NCBI RefSeq assembly: GCF_044377145.1 | Contig: NZ_JBILJQ010000002.1 | Coordinates: forward strand, 124,001 to 188,000 | Reading direction: 5' to 3' | DNA: 64,000 bases | Source: Aquimonas sp044377145 | GTDB taxonomy: Bacteria; Pseudomonadota; Gammaproteobacteria; Xanthomonadales; Xanthomonadaceae | Part shown: piece by piece, positions 52,939 through 61,959 of the stretch | Position numbering within the stretch: the stretch's first letter is position 1 | Layout: each line of letters begins with the position of its first letter | The notes under the pieces: model-generated | What the model was told of the DNA's origin: nothing | Seen by the model: the letters and a program-made list of their open reading frames with translations, nothing else | Databases searched by the model: none | Translations under genes and position numbers: made by a program

Positions 52939-54612
52939 ATGCCGCGTTTCGCCTATCGATCTTTCGCGCTCAGCACTGCGCTCAGTCTGGCCTTGGCCGC
53001 CTGCGCGCCGGCGCCCGCGCCGATCGCGACACCTGCCGCTTTCGATGAGGCCACCTCCGCGCGCCGGATCGAGGCGGATCTACGCTTCTTGGCCGACGAC
53101 CTGCTCGAAGGCCGCGCCGCGGCCACGCGCGGCTTCGATATCGCCGCGCTGTATGTCGCCGCCGAGTACAGCAAGCTCGGGCTGGAGCCCGCCGGCGACG
53201 ACGGCAGCTGGTTCCAGAGCGTGCCGCTGATCGAGGCCCAGCGTGTGCCCGGCGCCGCCGAACTGAAACTGACCGGCACCGGCGCACTTGAAGGCCGCAG
53301 CGAAACCTTCGAGTTCCAGGTCGACTTCCTGCCTGGCATCAACTTCAACGCCAATACCCACTCGGTGGAAGCGCCACTGGTGTTTGTCGGCCAGGGCGTG
53401 GTGGCGCCGGAGTTCGAGCACGACGACTTCCGCGGCATCGATCTGCGCGGCAAGGTGGCGGTGGTGTTGTCGGGCGCGCCGGAGCGTTTCCCGAATGACG
53501 AGCGCGCGTACTACAGCTCGGGCATCGTCAAGAGCGCGACCCTGGTCGAGCGCGGCGCGGTCGGGGTGATCTACCTCGGCGATCCCGAGCGTGAGGCGAA
53601 ATCGCCGTGGGCGCGCGGCGCCCGCAACTGGCTGGTGCCCGGCATGCGCCTGCGCGGCGACGATGGCAAGGCCGTCGACAGTTTCCCCGAACTCACCGCT
53701 AGCGCGAGCCTGGGCGCGCATGCCGCAGCACGGGTGTTCGCCGGCAGCGCGATGGAGGCCGACGAGGTGTTCGCGCGGCTCAAACGCGGCGAGCTCAGCG
53801 CGTTCGAACTGCCGTGGCGGGTGCGCCTGGCCGGCCAGACCCGTCAGCATTCGGTGACCAGCCGCAACGTGGTCGGCCGCCTGCCCGGCACCGATCCTCA
53901 GCGCGCGGCCGAGCATGTGGTGCTGACCGCGCATCTGGACCACGTCGGCATCGGCGCGCCGGTCGAGGGCGACAACATCTACAACGGCGCCTTCGACAAC
54001 GCGCTCGGCACCTCGATCCTGATCGAGGCCGCACGCCTCGCGGTGGCGCAGCCGCGTCCGCAGCGCTCGCAGCTGTTCATCGCCCTGACCGCCGAGGAAA
54101 AGGGCCTGCTCGGCGCCGAGTACTTCGCGCGCTGGCCGACCGTGGCCAAGGACGGCATCGTTGCCAACGTGAACATGGACATGCCGGTGATGTTGACTGA
54201 CCTGCGCGACGTGATGCCGATCGGGGTCGAGAACAGCAGCCTGGCGCCGATCGTCAAACAGGTCGCCGCCGAGCTCGGCATCGAGCTGTCGGCAGACCCG
54301 AGGCCGGAGGAAGTCGTGTTCGTGCGCAGCGACCAGTACGCCTTCATCCGCCAGGGTGTGCCGGCGGTCTACATGGATGGCGGCGTGGTCGCACGCGATC
54401 CGGCCGTGAACGGGCTCGATCAGCTCGACGAGTTCCTGCGCCAGCGCTACCACCAGCCGAACGACGATGCGAACCAACCGATCCATTACCCGAGCGCGGC
54501 GCGGCTGGCGCGGCTGAATCAGGTGGTCGCAGCGCGCGTCGCCGATGCCGCCGACCGCCCGCGCTGGAACGAGGGCAATTTCTTCGGGACGCGCTTTGCC
54601 GCCGGCAAGTAG
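52939..54612 (+). CDS. M28-family exported metallopeptidase with PA domain
   Basis: 557 aa. A lipobox (LALAAC, Cys22) marks it as a lipoprotein. A PA-type insert spans about residues 140-240. The peptidase core has AHLDH (His and Asp of the first zinc), DNALG (second Asp), TAEEKG (Glu base and ligand), NVNMDMP and YHQPNDD (second His), giving a complete M28 dizinc site. Cleaves amino-terminal residues in the family; it is probably outer-membrane or periplasm-anchored. There are 164 nt between it and the DUF3299 gene. Confidence 0.93.
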   Translation: MPRFAYRSFALSTALSLALAACAPAPAPIATPAAFDEATSARRIEADLRFLADDLLEGRAAATRGFDIAALYVAAEYSKLGLEPAGDDGSWFQSVPLIEAQRVPGAAELKLTGTGALEGRSETFEFQVDFLPGINFNANTHSVEAPLVFVGQGVVAPEFEHDDFRGIDLRGKVAVVLSGAPERFPNDERAYYSSGIVKSATLVERGAVGVIYLGDPEREAKSPWARGARNWLVPGMRLRGDDGKAVDSFPELTASASLGAHAAARVFAGSAMEADEVFARLKRGELSAFELPWRVRLAGQTRQHSVTSRNVVGRLPGTDPQRAAEHVVLTAHLDHVGIGAPVEGDNIYNGAFDNALGTSILIEAARLAVAQPRPQRSQLFIALTAEEKGLLGAEYFARWPTVAKDGIVANVNMDMPVMLTDLRDVMPIGVENSSLAPIVKQVAAELGIELSADPRPEEVVFVRSDQYAFIRQGVPAVYMDGGVVARDPAVNGLDQLDEFLRQRYHQPNDDANQPIHYPSAARLARLNQVVAARVADAADRPRWNEGNFFGTRFAAGK

Positions 54613-54650
54613 GCGCCTCACGCGCTGACGCTGGCCGCGGCCGCGATCTG

Positions 54651-54689
54651 CGGCGATCATGCGGGCCTTGCCCGCCCGGATGATCGCCG
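54651..54689 (+). promoter_or_regulatory. hairpin abutting the glmU start codon
   Basis: CGGCGATCAT (54651-54660) pairs with ATGATCGCCG (54680-54689), with an inner GCGGGC/GCCCGC stem. The hairpin ends 1 nt before the glmU ATG, where a ribosome site would be expected. It could end the M28 transcript or control glmU translation. Confidence 0.5.
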
Positions 54690-54690
54690 T

Positions 54691-56079
54691 ATGCCCCACG
54701 CCAGCCAGCCTGCTGCACCCCTGCATGTCCTGATCCTCGCTGCCGGCGAAGGCAAGCGCATGCGTTCGCGCAAGCCCAAGGTGCTGATGCCGGTCGCCGG
54801 CCGGCCGATGCTGGCGCACGTGATCGAGGCCGCGCGCGCGCTTGAGCCGGCCGCGATCCACATCGTCTACGGCCATGCCGGTGAGCAGGTGCGCGCCGCC
54901 TTCGCCGATCAGGCCGATCTGTCCTGGGTCGAGCAGACCGAACGCCGCGGCACCGGCCATGCAGTGCAGCAGGCCCTGCCGGTGCTGCCTGAGCACGGCC
55001 GCGTGCTGGTGCTGTACGGCGATGTGCCCTTGATCCGTGTCGACACCCTGCGCGCCCTGCTGCAGGCCGATGCGACGCTGGCGGTGCTTGGCGCCGAGCT
55101 GGATGACCCCAGCGGCTACGGCCGTCTGCTGCTGGATGCGCAGGGCCGGGTCGAGGCGATCGTTGAGCACAAGGACGCCAGCGCCGAGCAGCGTGCGGTG
55201 CGCTGGATCAACACCGGCCTGATCGTCTGCGACATCGGCCGTCTGCGCGGCTGGCTGGCCGAGATCCGCGCCGACAACGCCCAGGGCGAGTACTACCTGA
55301 CCGACATCTTCGCCCTGGCCGCGCGTGATGCGTCCAAGGCCGACTGCGTCGCCGCAGGCGAGGCCAGCGAGAGCTTCGGCGCCAACGATCCGATCCAGCT
55401 GGCCGACCTCGAACGCCTGTATCGGCAGCGCGAGGCACGCGCGCTGATGCTCGCCGGCGTGCGTCTGGCCGACCCAACCCGCATCGACGTGCGTGGCCGT
55501 GTGCAGGCCGGTTCGGATGTCGAAATCGACATCGACGTGATCCTCGAGGGCGAGGTCAGCCTGCTCGATGGCGTTTCAATCGGCCCGTTCTGCCGCATCC
55601 GCAATTCGAGCCTGGCCGCCGGCACGGTGGTACTCGGCCACTGCGAGCTCGACGGCGTGATCACCGAGGGGCCCTGCACGATCGGCCCGTTCGCGCGCCT
55701 GCGCCCGGGCACCCGGCTGGCCGAGGGCGTGCACGTCGGCAACTTCGTCGAAACCAAGAATGCGCGGCTCGGCCAAGGCAGCAAGGCCAATCACCTGAGC
55801 TACCTGGGCGACGCCGACATCGGTGCCAAGGTGAACATCGGCGCCGGCACCATCACCTGCAACTACGACGGCGCCCACAAGCACCGCACGGTCATCGAGG
55901 ACGGTGCCTTTATCGGCTCGAACTCGTCCCTGGTGGCGCCGGTGACGGTCGGCGCAAACGCCACCCTCGGCGCCGGCAGCACCCTGACCCGCGAGGCCCC
56001 GGCGGGTCAACTGACCATCGCACGTGCGCGCCAGCAGAGCTTTGCGGACTGGAAGCGGCCGGTGAAAGCGCGCGAGTAG
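54691..56079 (+). CDS. glmU: GlmU, bifunctional UDP-GlcNAc pyrophosphorylase/acetyltransferase
   Basis: 462 aa, the normal length. The N-terminal uridyltransferase has LAAGEGKRMRSRKPKVL, a GTGHA motif (RRGTGHAVQQAL), YGDVPL and EYYLTD. The C-terminal left-handed beta-helix has the hexapeptide repeats (IGPFARLRPG, GNFVETKNARLGQGSKANHL, IGAGTITCNYDGAHKH) and the acetyl-transfer His and Asn. It makes UDP-N-acetylglucosamine, precursor of peptidoglycan and lipid A. No glmS follows. No classical ribosome site is visible: a hairpin occupies its place. Confidence 0.97.
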   Translation: MPHASQPAAPLHVLILAAGEGKRMRSRKPKVLMPVAGRPMLAHVIEAARALEPAAIHIVYGHAGEQVRAAFADQADLSWVEQTERRGTGHAVQQALPVLPEHGRVLVLYGDVPLIRVDTLRALLQADATLAVLGAELDDPSGYGRLLLDAQGRVEAIVEHKDASAEQRAVRWINTGLIVCDIGRLRGWLAEIRADNAQGEYYLTDIFALAARDASKADCVAAGEASESFGANDPIQLADLERLYRQREARALMLAGVRLADPTRIDVRGRVQAGSDVEIDIDVILEGEVSLLDGVSIGPFCRIRNSSLAAGTVVLGHCELDGVITEGPCTIGPFARLRPGTRLAEGVHVGNFVETKNARLGQGSKANHLSYLGDADIGAKVNIGAGTITCNYDGAHKHRTVIEDGAFIGSNSSLVAPVTVGANATLGAGSTLTREAPAGQLTIARARQQSFADWKRPVKARE

Positions 56080-56249
56080 CAGGCTCTCGGAGTTTCGCCG
56101 GCCGAACTGCGAAACAGCCGCCCGGCCACGGCCGCGATCAAGGGATCAAGGGATCAAGCGGACCCGGTGCCGCCACGGGTCCGCGCGTGACTCCACGCGA
56201 TTTGCCGCGGCTGCCAGCGAGACGGGACAGGACTGGGCTGCCGCAGACC

Positions 56250-56282
56250 ATGCCCGCGGTCGCTTCGGGCGACCGCGGGCAT
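56250..56282 (-). terminator. 14-bp perfect hairpin, likely terminator of the BNR-repeat gene
   Basis: The arms at 56250-56263 and 56269-56282 are exact complements, with a 5-nt loop (TTCGG). It lies 22 nt past the stop of the leftward BNR-protein gene. No T-run follows. Confidence 0.65.
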
Positions 56283-56304
56283 CCACTCGAGTGCGTGAGC
56301 AGGT

Positions 56305-59300
56305 TTACGGCCGCGGGAACAGGTACTGCACGTTGTAGGTGCCGCTGCCGGAGTAGGAGCGGACCTGCAGCGCGTAATAGCCGGCCGTGCCGCTGTAGTT
56401 GATCGACTCGGTCGACGTCGGCCCGGTGCTGCTGGCGACGGTGTCCCATGAGGTGCCGTTCCACTTGAGCAGAGTCAGATCGAAGTCCGCATTCGACGGG
56501 CCGGTCAGCCGGGCCTGGTAGGTGCCGGTGCCGCCCTGCGCATAGCCCGGCGAACTGGGCACGCTTGCGGCAGCTCCGTTGGTGAGGGTGCCACTCTGCG
56601 ACAGCCAGTTGCCGGTGGATGCGGTGCCGGTGAAGCCTTGTCCGGTCACGTTCGCGCCGTTCACGCTCACGCTGCGACTGGCCGGCGAGAAGGTGTAGCC
56701 ACTGAGCGACGGGGTCAACGTATAGGAGCCGTTGTTCAGGCCCGTAAACGTGTAGGCGCCGCTGCTGTTGGTGCTGGCCGAGCTGCGCCCATTGCTGACA
56801 CTGACTCCGCTGATTGCCGCACCGGCGCTGGTGGTGATGGTGCCGGAGACCGAGTAGCTGGTCGCCGCGGCGGTGCCGGTGAAACCCTGACCCGTGACGT
56901 TCGCGCCGTTCACACTCACGCTGCGAGTGGCGGGCGAGAAGCTGTAGCCACTCAGCGACGGGGTCAGCGTGTAGCTGCCGTTGTTCAGGCCCGTAAACGT
57001 GTAGGCGCCATTGCTGTTGGTGCTGACCGTGCTGCTGCCATTGCTGACACTGACTCCGCTGATCGCCGCACCGGCGCTGGTGGTGATGGTGCCGGAGACC
57101 GAGTAGGTGCTCGCCGCAGCGGTGCCGGTGAAGCTCTGCCCCGTCACGTTCGCCCCATTCACGCTCACGCTCCGATTGGCCGGCGAAAAGCTGTAGCCAC
57201 TGAGCGACGGGGTCAGCGTGTAGCTGCCGTTGTTCAGGCCGGTAAACGTGTAGGCGCCGCTGCTGTTGGTGCTGACCGTGCTGCTGCCATTGCTGACACT
57301 GACTCCGCTGATCGCCGCACCGGCGCTGGTGGTGATGGTGCCGGAGACCGAGTAGGTGCTGCTGCCGCTGCTGAGCGTGGTCTGCCAGGCGCCGCGGCCG
57401 TAGGTGCCGGCGGTCAGCACGTGCGGCGAGTCGTCGATTTCCAGGTCGCTGATCACCAGACCCGCCGGCATGCCCTGAGAGAAGGGGGCGAAGTTGGCGC
57501 CGCTGTCCAGGCTCTCGTACACGCCGATGTCGGTGCCTACGAACACCCGCTGCAGGTTGCGGGGATCGATCACGACGGTGTTGGCGGGGATGCTGGGCAA
57601 ACCGGACCCGACCGCAGTCCAGGCGCCACCGCCGCTGGTGGTGAGATAGAGCTTGGCGCCGCTGAAGCTGGCGCGGGTGAGGAAGGCGCGGCTGCCATTG
57701 GTCGGGTCGATGGCGACGTCGGAGATTCGACCCGCGGGCAGGCTGCCGCTCACATCTGCCACATTGGTGCTGGCACCGTTTGCGCTGTAGTAGATCTGGC
57801 CGCTGTCGGTGCCGGCGTAGACGTGCACAGTGCTGCCGATCCGCTTGGCGGTGATCACGCTGACGGTGCCGGAGACGCGCGGGCTGACGTTGGTCCAGCT
57901 CATGGTGCTGGCGTTGGCAGACGCGCGCGAGACGTAAAAGCCGCCCACGAAGTGCAAGCCGCCGGCGACATCGACGGGCGTGACCCAGGGGAAACCGCCA
58001 CCGGTGAGGCCGCTGCTGCCGGCGCCGGCGAAGGTGCCCGGGGCCCCGGATTGCGTCGAGCGGTAGATCGACGGGCGTGCGCTGGCGCCACTGCCGCTGG
58101 GGTAGCCGTTCTGGAACACGATCGCCGCGTTGGTTTCGTCGATGGCGTTCATGAAGCCGTCGCCGTTGACAACGGTCAGGTCCCACAGGTTCGAAGTGGT
58201 GCGCCTGGCCGAGGAGTTGTCCTGGGCGCCGCCGTAGACGATGTTCGGATCGGTCGGATGCACCACGATGTCGTAGTACTGGGTGATGTTGAGATTGGCG
58301 TTCATGTTCACCCAGCTGATGGCGCTGTCGTCGGTGCGCCAGAGCCCGCCGTCGCCGCCGATCCAGACGCGATTGGCAAGATTGGTCGAATAGCGAACGG
58401 CATGGGTGTCCTGATGGACCTGCTGCGAGATACCCCATTGGTTTGTCAGTGTGGTGAACGAACTGCCGCCATTGGTCGAGCGGCGCGGGCGGATGGCGCC
58501 GACGATCAGCGTCTGTGGATCGGTCGGATTCACATCCAGCGACAGGTTGTAGGTGCACTGGCCGTCGCAGGCGGTCGTGCTGACCGTGTTCCAGCTGCCG
58601 CCGCCGTTGTCGGAGCGGTACAGCGTGGTGTTGGTGAGCGCATAGATCACCTGCACATTGCTGCGCGCCACCGCCAGGCGCATTCGACTGGCGGTGTTCG
58701 CCGCGCCGAGCAGGGTCCAGCTGGCGCCACCGTTGTCGGAGCGGTACACACCGCTGCCCGGGGCGCTGGCATAGACGGTGCTGGTGCCGGCAATCGCCAC
58801 CAGATCCTCGACCTTGCGGTCCATCACCTCGGTCCAGGTCGCACCCTTGTCGGTGGAGCGGTAGATGCCGCCGTTGGCGTCACCACCCTGATTGCAGCGA
58901 TCGCCGAAACCCGCGGCCAGCACCACGTTGGCGTTGTTGGCCTGGGTGACCAGCGAGGTGATGGTCGACAGCCGCATGCCATTGTTGCGCGGCGACCAGT
59001 TGAGGCCGCCATCGGAGCTGAAGAACACGCCGTCGCTCAGGTAGCCCGAGCAGTCGCCATCGAAACGGTCGCCGGTGCCGGCCCAGACGTTGTCGGGGCT
59101 GCCAGTCTCGACGTGCAGGGCGCTGATCGACTGCGAACCCACATCGACAAAGGTTGGTGTCCAGCTGACGCCGGCGTTGGTGGTCTTCCACACGCCGCCG
59201 TTGGCAGCGCCGATGAAGACGATGCTGTCGTTGGTCGGATGCGGGGTTACCGCATTGATGCGGCCCGACACCCGACCCATCGCCCAGTTGCCCATCTTCA

Positions 59301-59622
59301 TGGAAGAAGGGCCGAGTTCACGCCAAGGCTCGGCCTGCGAGCGGATGCCCATCTCCGCCTGCTGCACCAACTGGCGGCGCATCACCGACAGCGAGGAGCG
59401 ACGCTGGTCGGCGGCGCTCGCGTTGTCTTTCAGGTCGCGCGACTCGATCCACCAGCGTCGACGCTGTTCGATCTGCCACGACTCGCCTTGCGACTTGTCG
59501 CCCTGCGTGGCGGGGGCGCGCGCGCCGTCCACGTCGGATTGTTGAGCTTTGATCGTGCCCGGCGCAGCCAGCGCCCCGACGACAACCAGACAAGCCAGTC
59601 CCAGATAGCTCGGTCTCATCAC
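56305..59622 (-). CDS. secreted BNR/sialidase-like repeat protein with PPC-type C-terminus
   Basis: 1105 aa with signal peptide (LGLACLVVVGALAAPGTIKA). The first 710 residues hold BNR/YCF48-like beta-propeller repeats (VFIGAANGGVWKTTNAGVSW, VFFSSDGGLNWSPRNNG, IYRSTDKGATWTEV), with the Asp-box SxDxGxxW pattern. Three 83-residue repeats follow (VSGTITTSAGAAISGVSVSN), like carboxypeptidase-regulatory or SdrD-B units. The C-terminal domain (YYALQVRSYSGSGTYNVQYL) is PPC-like and shared with the protease gene at 59967-61091. No active-site residues for a sialidase are obvious, so a binding role is likely. Confidence 0.9.
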   Translation of the reverse strand: MMRPSYLGLACLVVVGALAAPGTIKAQQSDVDGARAPATQGDKSQGESWQIEQRRRWWIESRDLKDNASAADQRRSSLSVMRRQLVQQAEMGIRSQAEPWRELGPSSMKMGNWAMGRVSGRINAVTPHPTNDSIVFIGAANGGVWKTTNAGVSWTPTFVDVGSQSISALHVETGSPDNVWAGTGDRFDGDCSGYLSDGVFFSSDGGLNWSPRNNGMRLSTITSLVTQANNANVVLAAGFGDRCNQGGDANGGIYRSTDKGATWTEVMDRKVEDLVAIAGTSTVYASAPGSGVYRSDNGGASWTLLGAANTASRMRLAVARSNVQVIYALTNTTLYRSDNGGGSWNTVSTTACDGQCTYNLSLDVNPTDPQTLIVGAIRPRRSTNGGSSFTTLTNQWGISQQVHQDTHAVRYSTNLANRVWIGGDGGLWRTDDSAISWVNMNANLNITQYYDIVVHPTDPNIVYGGAQDNSSARRTTSNLWDLTVVNGDGFMNAIDETNAAIVFQNGYPSGSGASARPSIYRSTQSGAPGTFAGAGSSGLTGGGFPWVTPVDVAGGLHFVGGFYVSRASANASTMSWTNVSPRVSGTVSVITAKRIGSTVHVYAGTDSGQIYYSANGASTNVADVSGSLPAGRISDVAIDPTNGSRAFLTRASFSGAKLYLTTSGGGAWTAVGSGLPSIPANTVVIDPRNLQRVFVGTDIGVYESLDSGANFAPFSQGMPAGLVISDLEIDDSPHVLTAGTYGRGAWQTTLSSGSSTYSVSGTITTSAGAAISGVSVSNGSSTVSTNSSGAYTFTGLNNGSYTLTPSLSGYSFSPANRSVSVNGANVTGQSFTGTAAASTYSVSGTITTSAGAAISGVSVSNGSSTVSTNSNGAYTFTGLNNGSYTLTPSLSGYSFSPATRSVSVNGANVTGQGFTGTAAATSYSVSGTITTSAGAAISGVSVSNGRSSASTNSSGAYTFTGLNNGSYTLTPSLSGYTFSPASRSVSVNGANVTGQGFTGTASTGNWLSQSGTLTNGAAASVPSSPGYAQGGTGTYQARLTGPSNADFDLTLLKWNGTSWDTVASSTGPTSTESINYSGTAGYYALQVRSYSGSGTYNVQYLFPRP
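56609..57355. repeat. three tandem 249-bp repeats inside the BNR-protein gene
   Basis: The marker sequence GAGACCGAGTAG recurs at about 56846, 57095 and 57344, exactly 249 nt apart, encoding three 83-residue copies (VSGTITTSAGAAISGVSVSN in each). Near-identity at DNA level, including synonymous sites, suggests recent duplication and a potential slippage or recombination site. Confidence 0.85.
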
Positions 59623-59966
59623 ATGACTCCAGGTTGAAAGGTTGACATGCGTTGCGCGCAGTCGCGATCACGCTGAACCAGCAGGTGACCGTGAACACTG
59701 CGGCAGTACGCTTTCGCGCTGCGATGGATTGGCGCATCCCGCGCCGATGCTTCTGTCCAGAGGGGTGGGCGGCATGGACGACGCCGGCTTCAGGTCACTC
59801 TTGAGCGATTCCGGCATCCGGTGTCATTGCGCCGAGGTCCACGAGCCGTGGTGCCGCATCAGGCCTGCTGAGTGCAGCGGTTCAGCGAAACTGTCGCTGC
59901 TTCAACGCTTTGCAGAACCGGCACGGCTGCGGATCTCGCCGCAGCCGTGCCAGGCTCAAACGGGCC
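59623..59966. other. intergenic region with terminator-like hairpin
   Basis: About 340 nt without a supported gene, between two leftward genes. The arms 59920-59932 and 59939-59951 form a perfect 13-bp hairpin downstream of the protease gene, likely its terminator. The remainder should contain the promoter of the BNR-protein gene. Confidence 0.6.
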
Positions 59967-61091
59967 TTATGGGCGCTGCAACCAGAACTGGTAGGTGCCA
60001 GAACCACGATAGGAGTAGACCACCCAGCGGTAGGAGCCGGCAGCGCCGTTGTAACTCACAGCTTCCTCCGAGCTGCTACCGGTGCCGCTGGCCACGCGCG
60101 TCCAGCTGGAACCGTTCCAGCGTTCCAGGTAGAGGTCGTAGTCGGTGCCCGAGGGCCCACGCAGCCAGCCGCGATGCGTGCCCGAGATGGTGCTCTGGTA
60201 AGAACTGCCATTCGGCTGGATGGCCGATTGCCCGGTGCCCGACAGCGAGCCCGAAAAGGCCGTGCAGCCGGTGCAGGGGGCGCCGCCGCCATCACCGCCG
60301 CCGGTGTTGACGTACTGCGCGATCCAGCTGCGGAAGAAGGCGACGTCGGTGTAGACGACATTGGTTGGGCCGCAGGTGCTGTTGTTGCCACCGGCGCGGC
60401 TGGTGGCGCCCGCCAGTGTCCAGCCGCTGCTGCCGCGCACCAGCGCCGGCCCGCCCGAGTCGCCGTAGCAGGCGGTGTTGCTGATGGTTCCGTAGATGCA
60501 CAGATCGCCGGTCGTGGCGTTGGCGCAGCTGCTGCGCGCCAGCACTTGGGTGTCGAGCTCCTTCAGCTGTACCGAACCGCCGTCGCCACCGGGATTTGGC
60601 GTGGTCTGGCCCCAGCCGAGCAGACGAATCGCCGAGCTGCTGGCCGGGCTGCTGCTGGCGATGGCGACGGGCGTGATCCCCGTGACGGCGCGCGACAGTC
60701 GCAGCAGGGCGATGTCGTAGCCGTTGACCGCACCGTAGTTCGGATGGTTGATGACCTGGGCCACCGGAATGACCTGGCCACCCGAGCTGCGGTTGGTCGA
60801 GCCCACCCGCACCGACAGGCTGCCGCCAGTGCAATGCGCCGCGGTCAACACCCACTGCGGATGGATCAAGGAGCCGCCGCAGCCGTGGCTGCCGTTGCGC
60901 TGAAGTGAAGCGGTGAACGGATAGGCCTCGCTAGCGAGGCGACCGCCGACGATCTGGATGCCGATTTCGCCTTCATCCTGCTGGGCCGATGCCGAACCGA
61001 TCAGGCCGAAAGCGCCGACCAGAAGGCCGGACAGCGCGAGGCGCCAGAACGACCGGGCCTGCGCCCGGCGCTGCGTGAGCTGAAGCTGCAT
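59967..61091 (-). CDS. secreted chymotrypsin-family (S1) protease with PPC-type C-terminus
   Basis: 374 aa from the ATG at 61091, with a signal peptide (LSGLLVGAFGLIGSASA). S1 fold: IVGG at 47-50 (activation site, preceded by an 8-12 residue propeptide), TAAHC with His86, DIALL with Asp126 and GDSGGP with Ser212, a complete triad. The residue six before the Ser is Thr, not the Asp of trypsin, so it need not cut after Lys/Arg. C-terminal PPC domain after a Gly-rich linker, like that of the BNR protein. Upstream in-frame residues are not conserved. Confidence 0.93.
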   Translation of the reverse strand: MQLQLTQRRAQARSFWRLALSGLLVGAFGLIGSASAQQDEGEIGIQIVGGRLASEAYPFTASLQRNGSHGCGGSLIHPQWVLTAAHCTGGSLSVRVGSTNRSSGGQVIPVAQVINHPNYGAVNGYDIALLRLSRAVTGITPVAIASSSPASSSAIRLLGWGQTTPNPGGDGGSVQLKELDTQVLARSSCANATTGDLCIYGTISNTACYGDSGGPALVRGSSGWTLAGATSRAGGNNSTCGPTNVVYTDVAFFRSWIAQYVNTGGGDGGGAPCTGCTAFSGSLSGTGQSAIQPNGSSYQSTISGTHRGWLRGPSGTDYDLYLERWNGSSWTRVASGTGSSSEEAVSYNGAAGSYRWVVYSYRGSGTYQFWLQRP

Positions 61092-61959
61092 GTTGTGTTC
61101 TCCCCGAACATTGAGTGATGCCGCGTAGGCAAGGTGGACGGGCCGCCGCTCGGTGGCCTGCCACATCGCAGGGTGGTCGCAGAACATCCGGCGAGGCGGC
61201 CCCCCGGCCTACCTCGTCATGCGCCAACTCGCTTGCGATGGCGGGACGCTAGGACCCGAACGTTCGCAAGTCAAGAAGAAACCAGGCTGAACTATGTGCC
61301 GATACAGCAATACGCGGGCGCAGGGTGCCGCGCTCTGCTGCGCCCGCGCGCGCGCCGCCCGCGCACACGTCTGCCCGCTTCTGTGCCCGCTTCTGTGCCC
61401 GATGCTGCGCTTGCAAAGCCCACTCCCGCGCAGCACGGGGCTGGTAGACCAGACAGGGGCCGAGGCTGCAGGATCGGTCACTGAGCGCGTGCCTGCCCTG
61501 CGTTCGCAGCCGCCGGCTCGCGTGTGCCGAACACGTTGAGTCCTGGTCGTGCCGGATCAGCAGGCCGACCCTGGCGCCGCACAGGCACAGGCATTCCCGC
61601 AGCAACAGCACCTTCGCCGACGCACGAATCGCCCCAGCTACCCGCGTGGCGGGGGCGACGCGACTCGCTGACTGGCGCCTTGTTGCTGCGGATGAAGGCC
61701 TCGACATCGGCTCGCTGCAGGGGCTCGGGGCCGATGCAGACGCCGCGGGCAAAGCCGTATTCGCTGCGGGGAAAGGTGGTCATGGCGATGCATGTTGCAG
61801 GCAGGCCTTGGGCCAAGGCCTGCGCGCGCGAAGAGCTTGGGTGGTGCCGGTCAAGCGGGCGTCTGTCCGCCTGCGCACGGCTGCGGCTGTTCACACCGTG
61901 GGATCATCCGGCAGCAAGTGCTGCACAGCCCACTCGCCACGCGACCCGGAGCTTGTCCC
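61092..61959. other. long intergenic region with no supported gene
   Basis: About 870 nt between the leftward protease and the rightward P-type ATPase. Several open frames on both strands exist, but none has a good ribosome site, a signal peptide or family motifs. A minus-strand frame starting MTTFPRSEYGFARGVCIGPE near 61783 is the only one with protein-like composition. It must carry the promoters of both flanking genes. Confidence 0.5.

Noticed and set aside
56638..59637. Plus-strand frame antisense to the BNR-repeat protein
   Set aside because: It repeats in step with the 249-bp tandem units and shows no domain. The minus strand carries the signal peptide and BNR repeats.
61478..61783. 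Minus-strand frame starting MTTFPRSEYG
   Set aside because: Its first 30 residues look protein-like, but there is no ribosome site or family match and the rest is Pro/Arg/Ala low-complexity.
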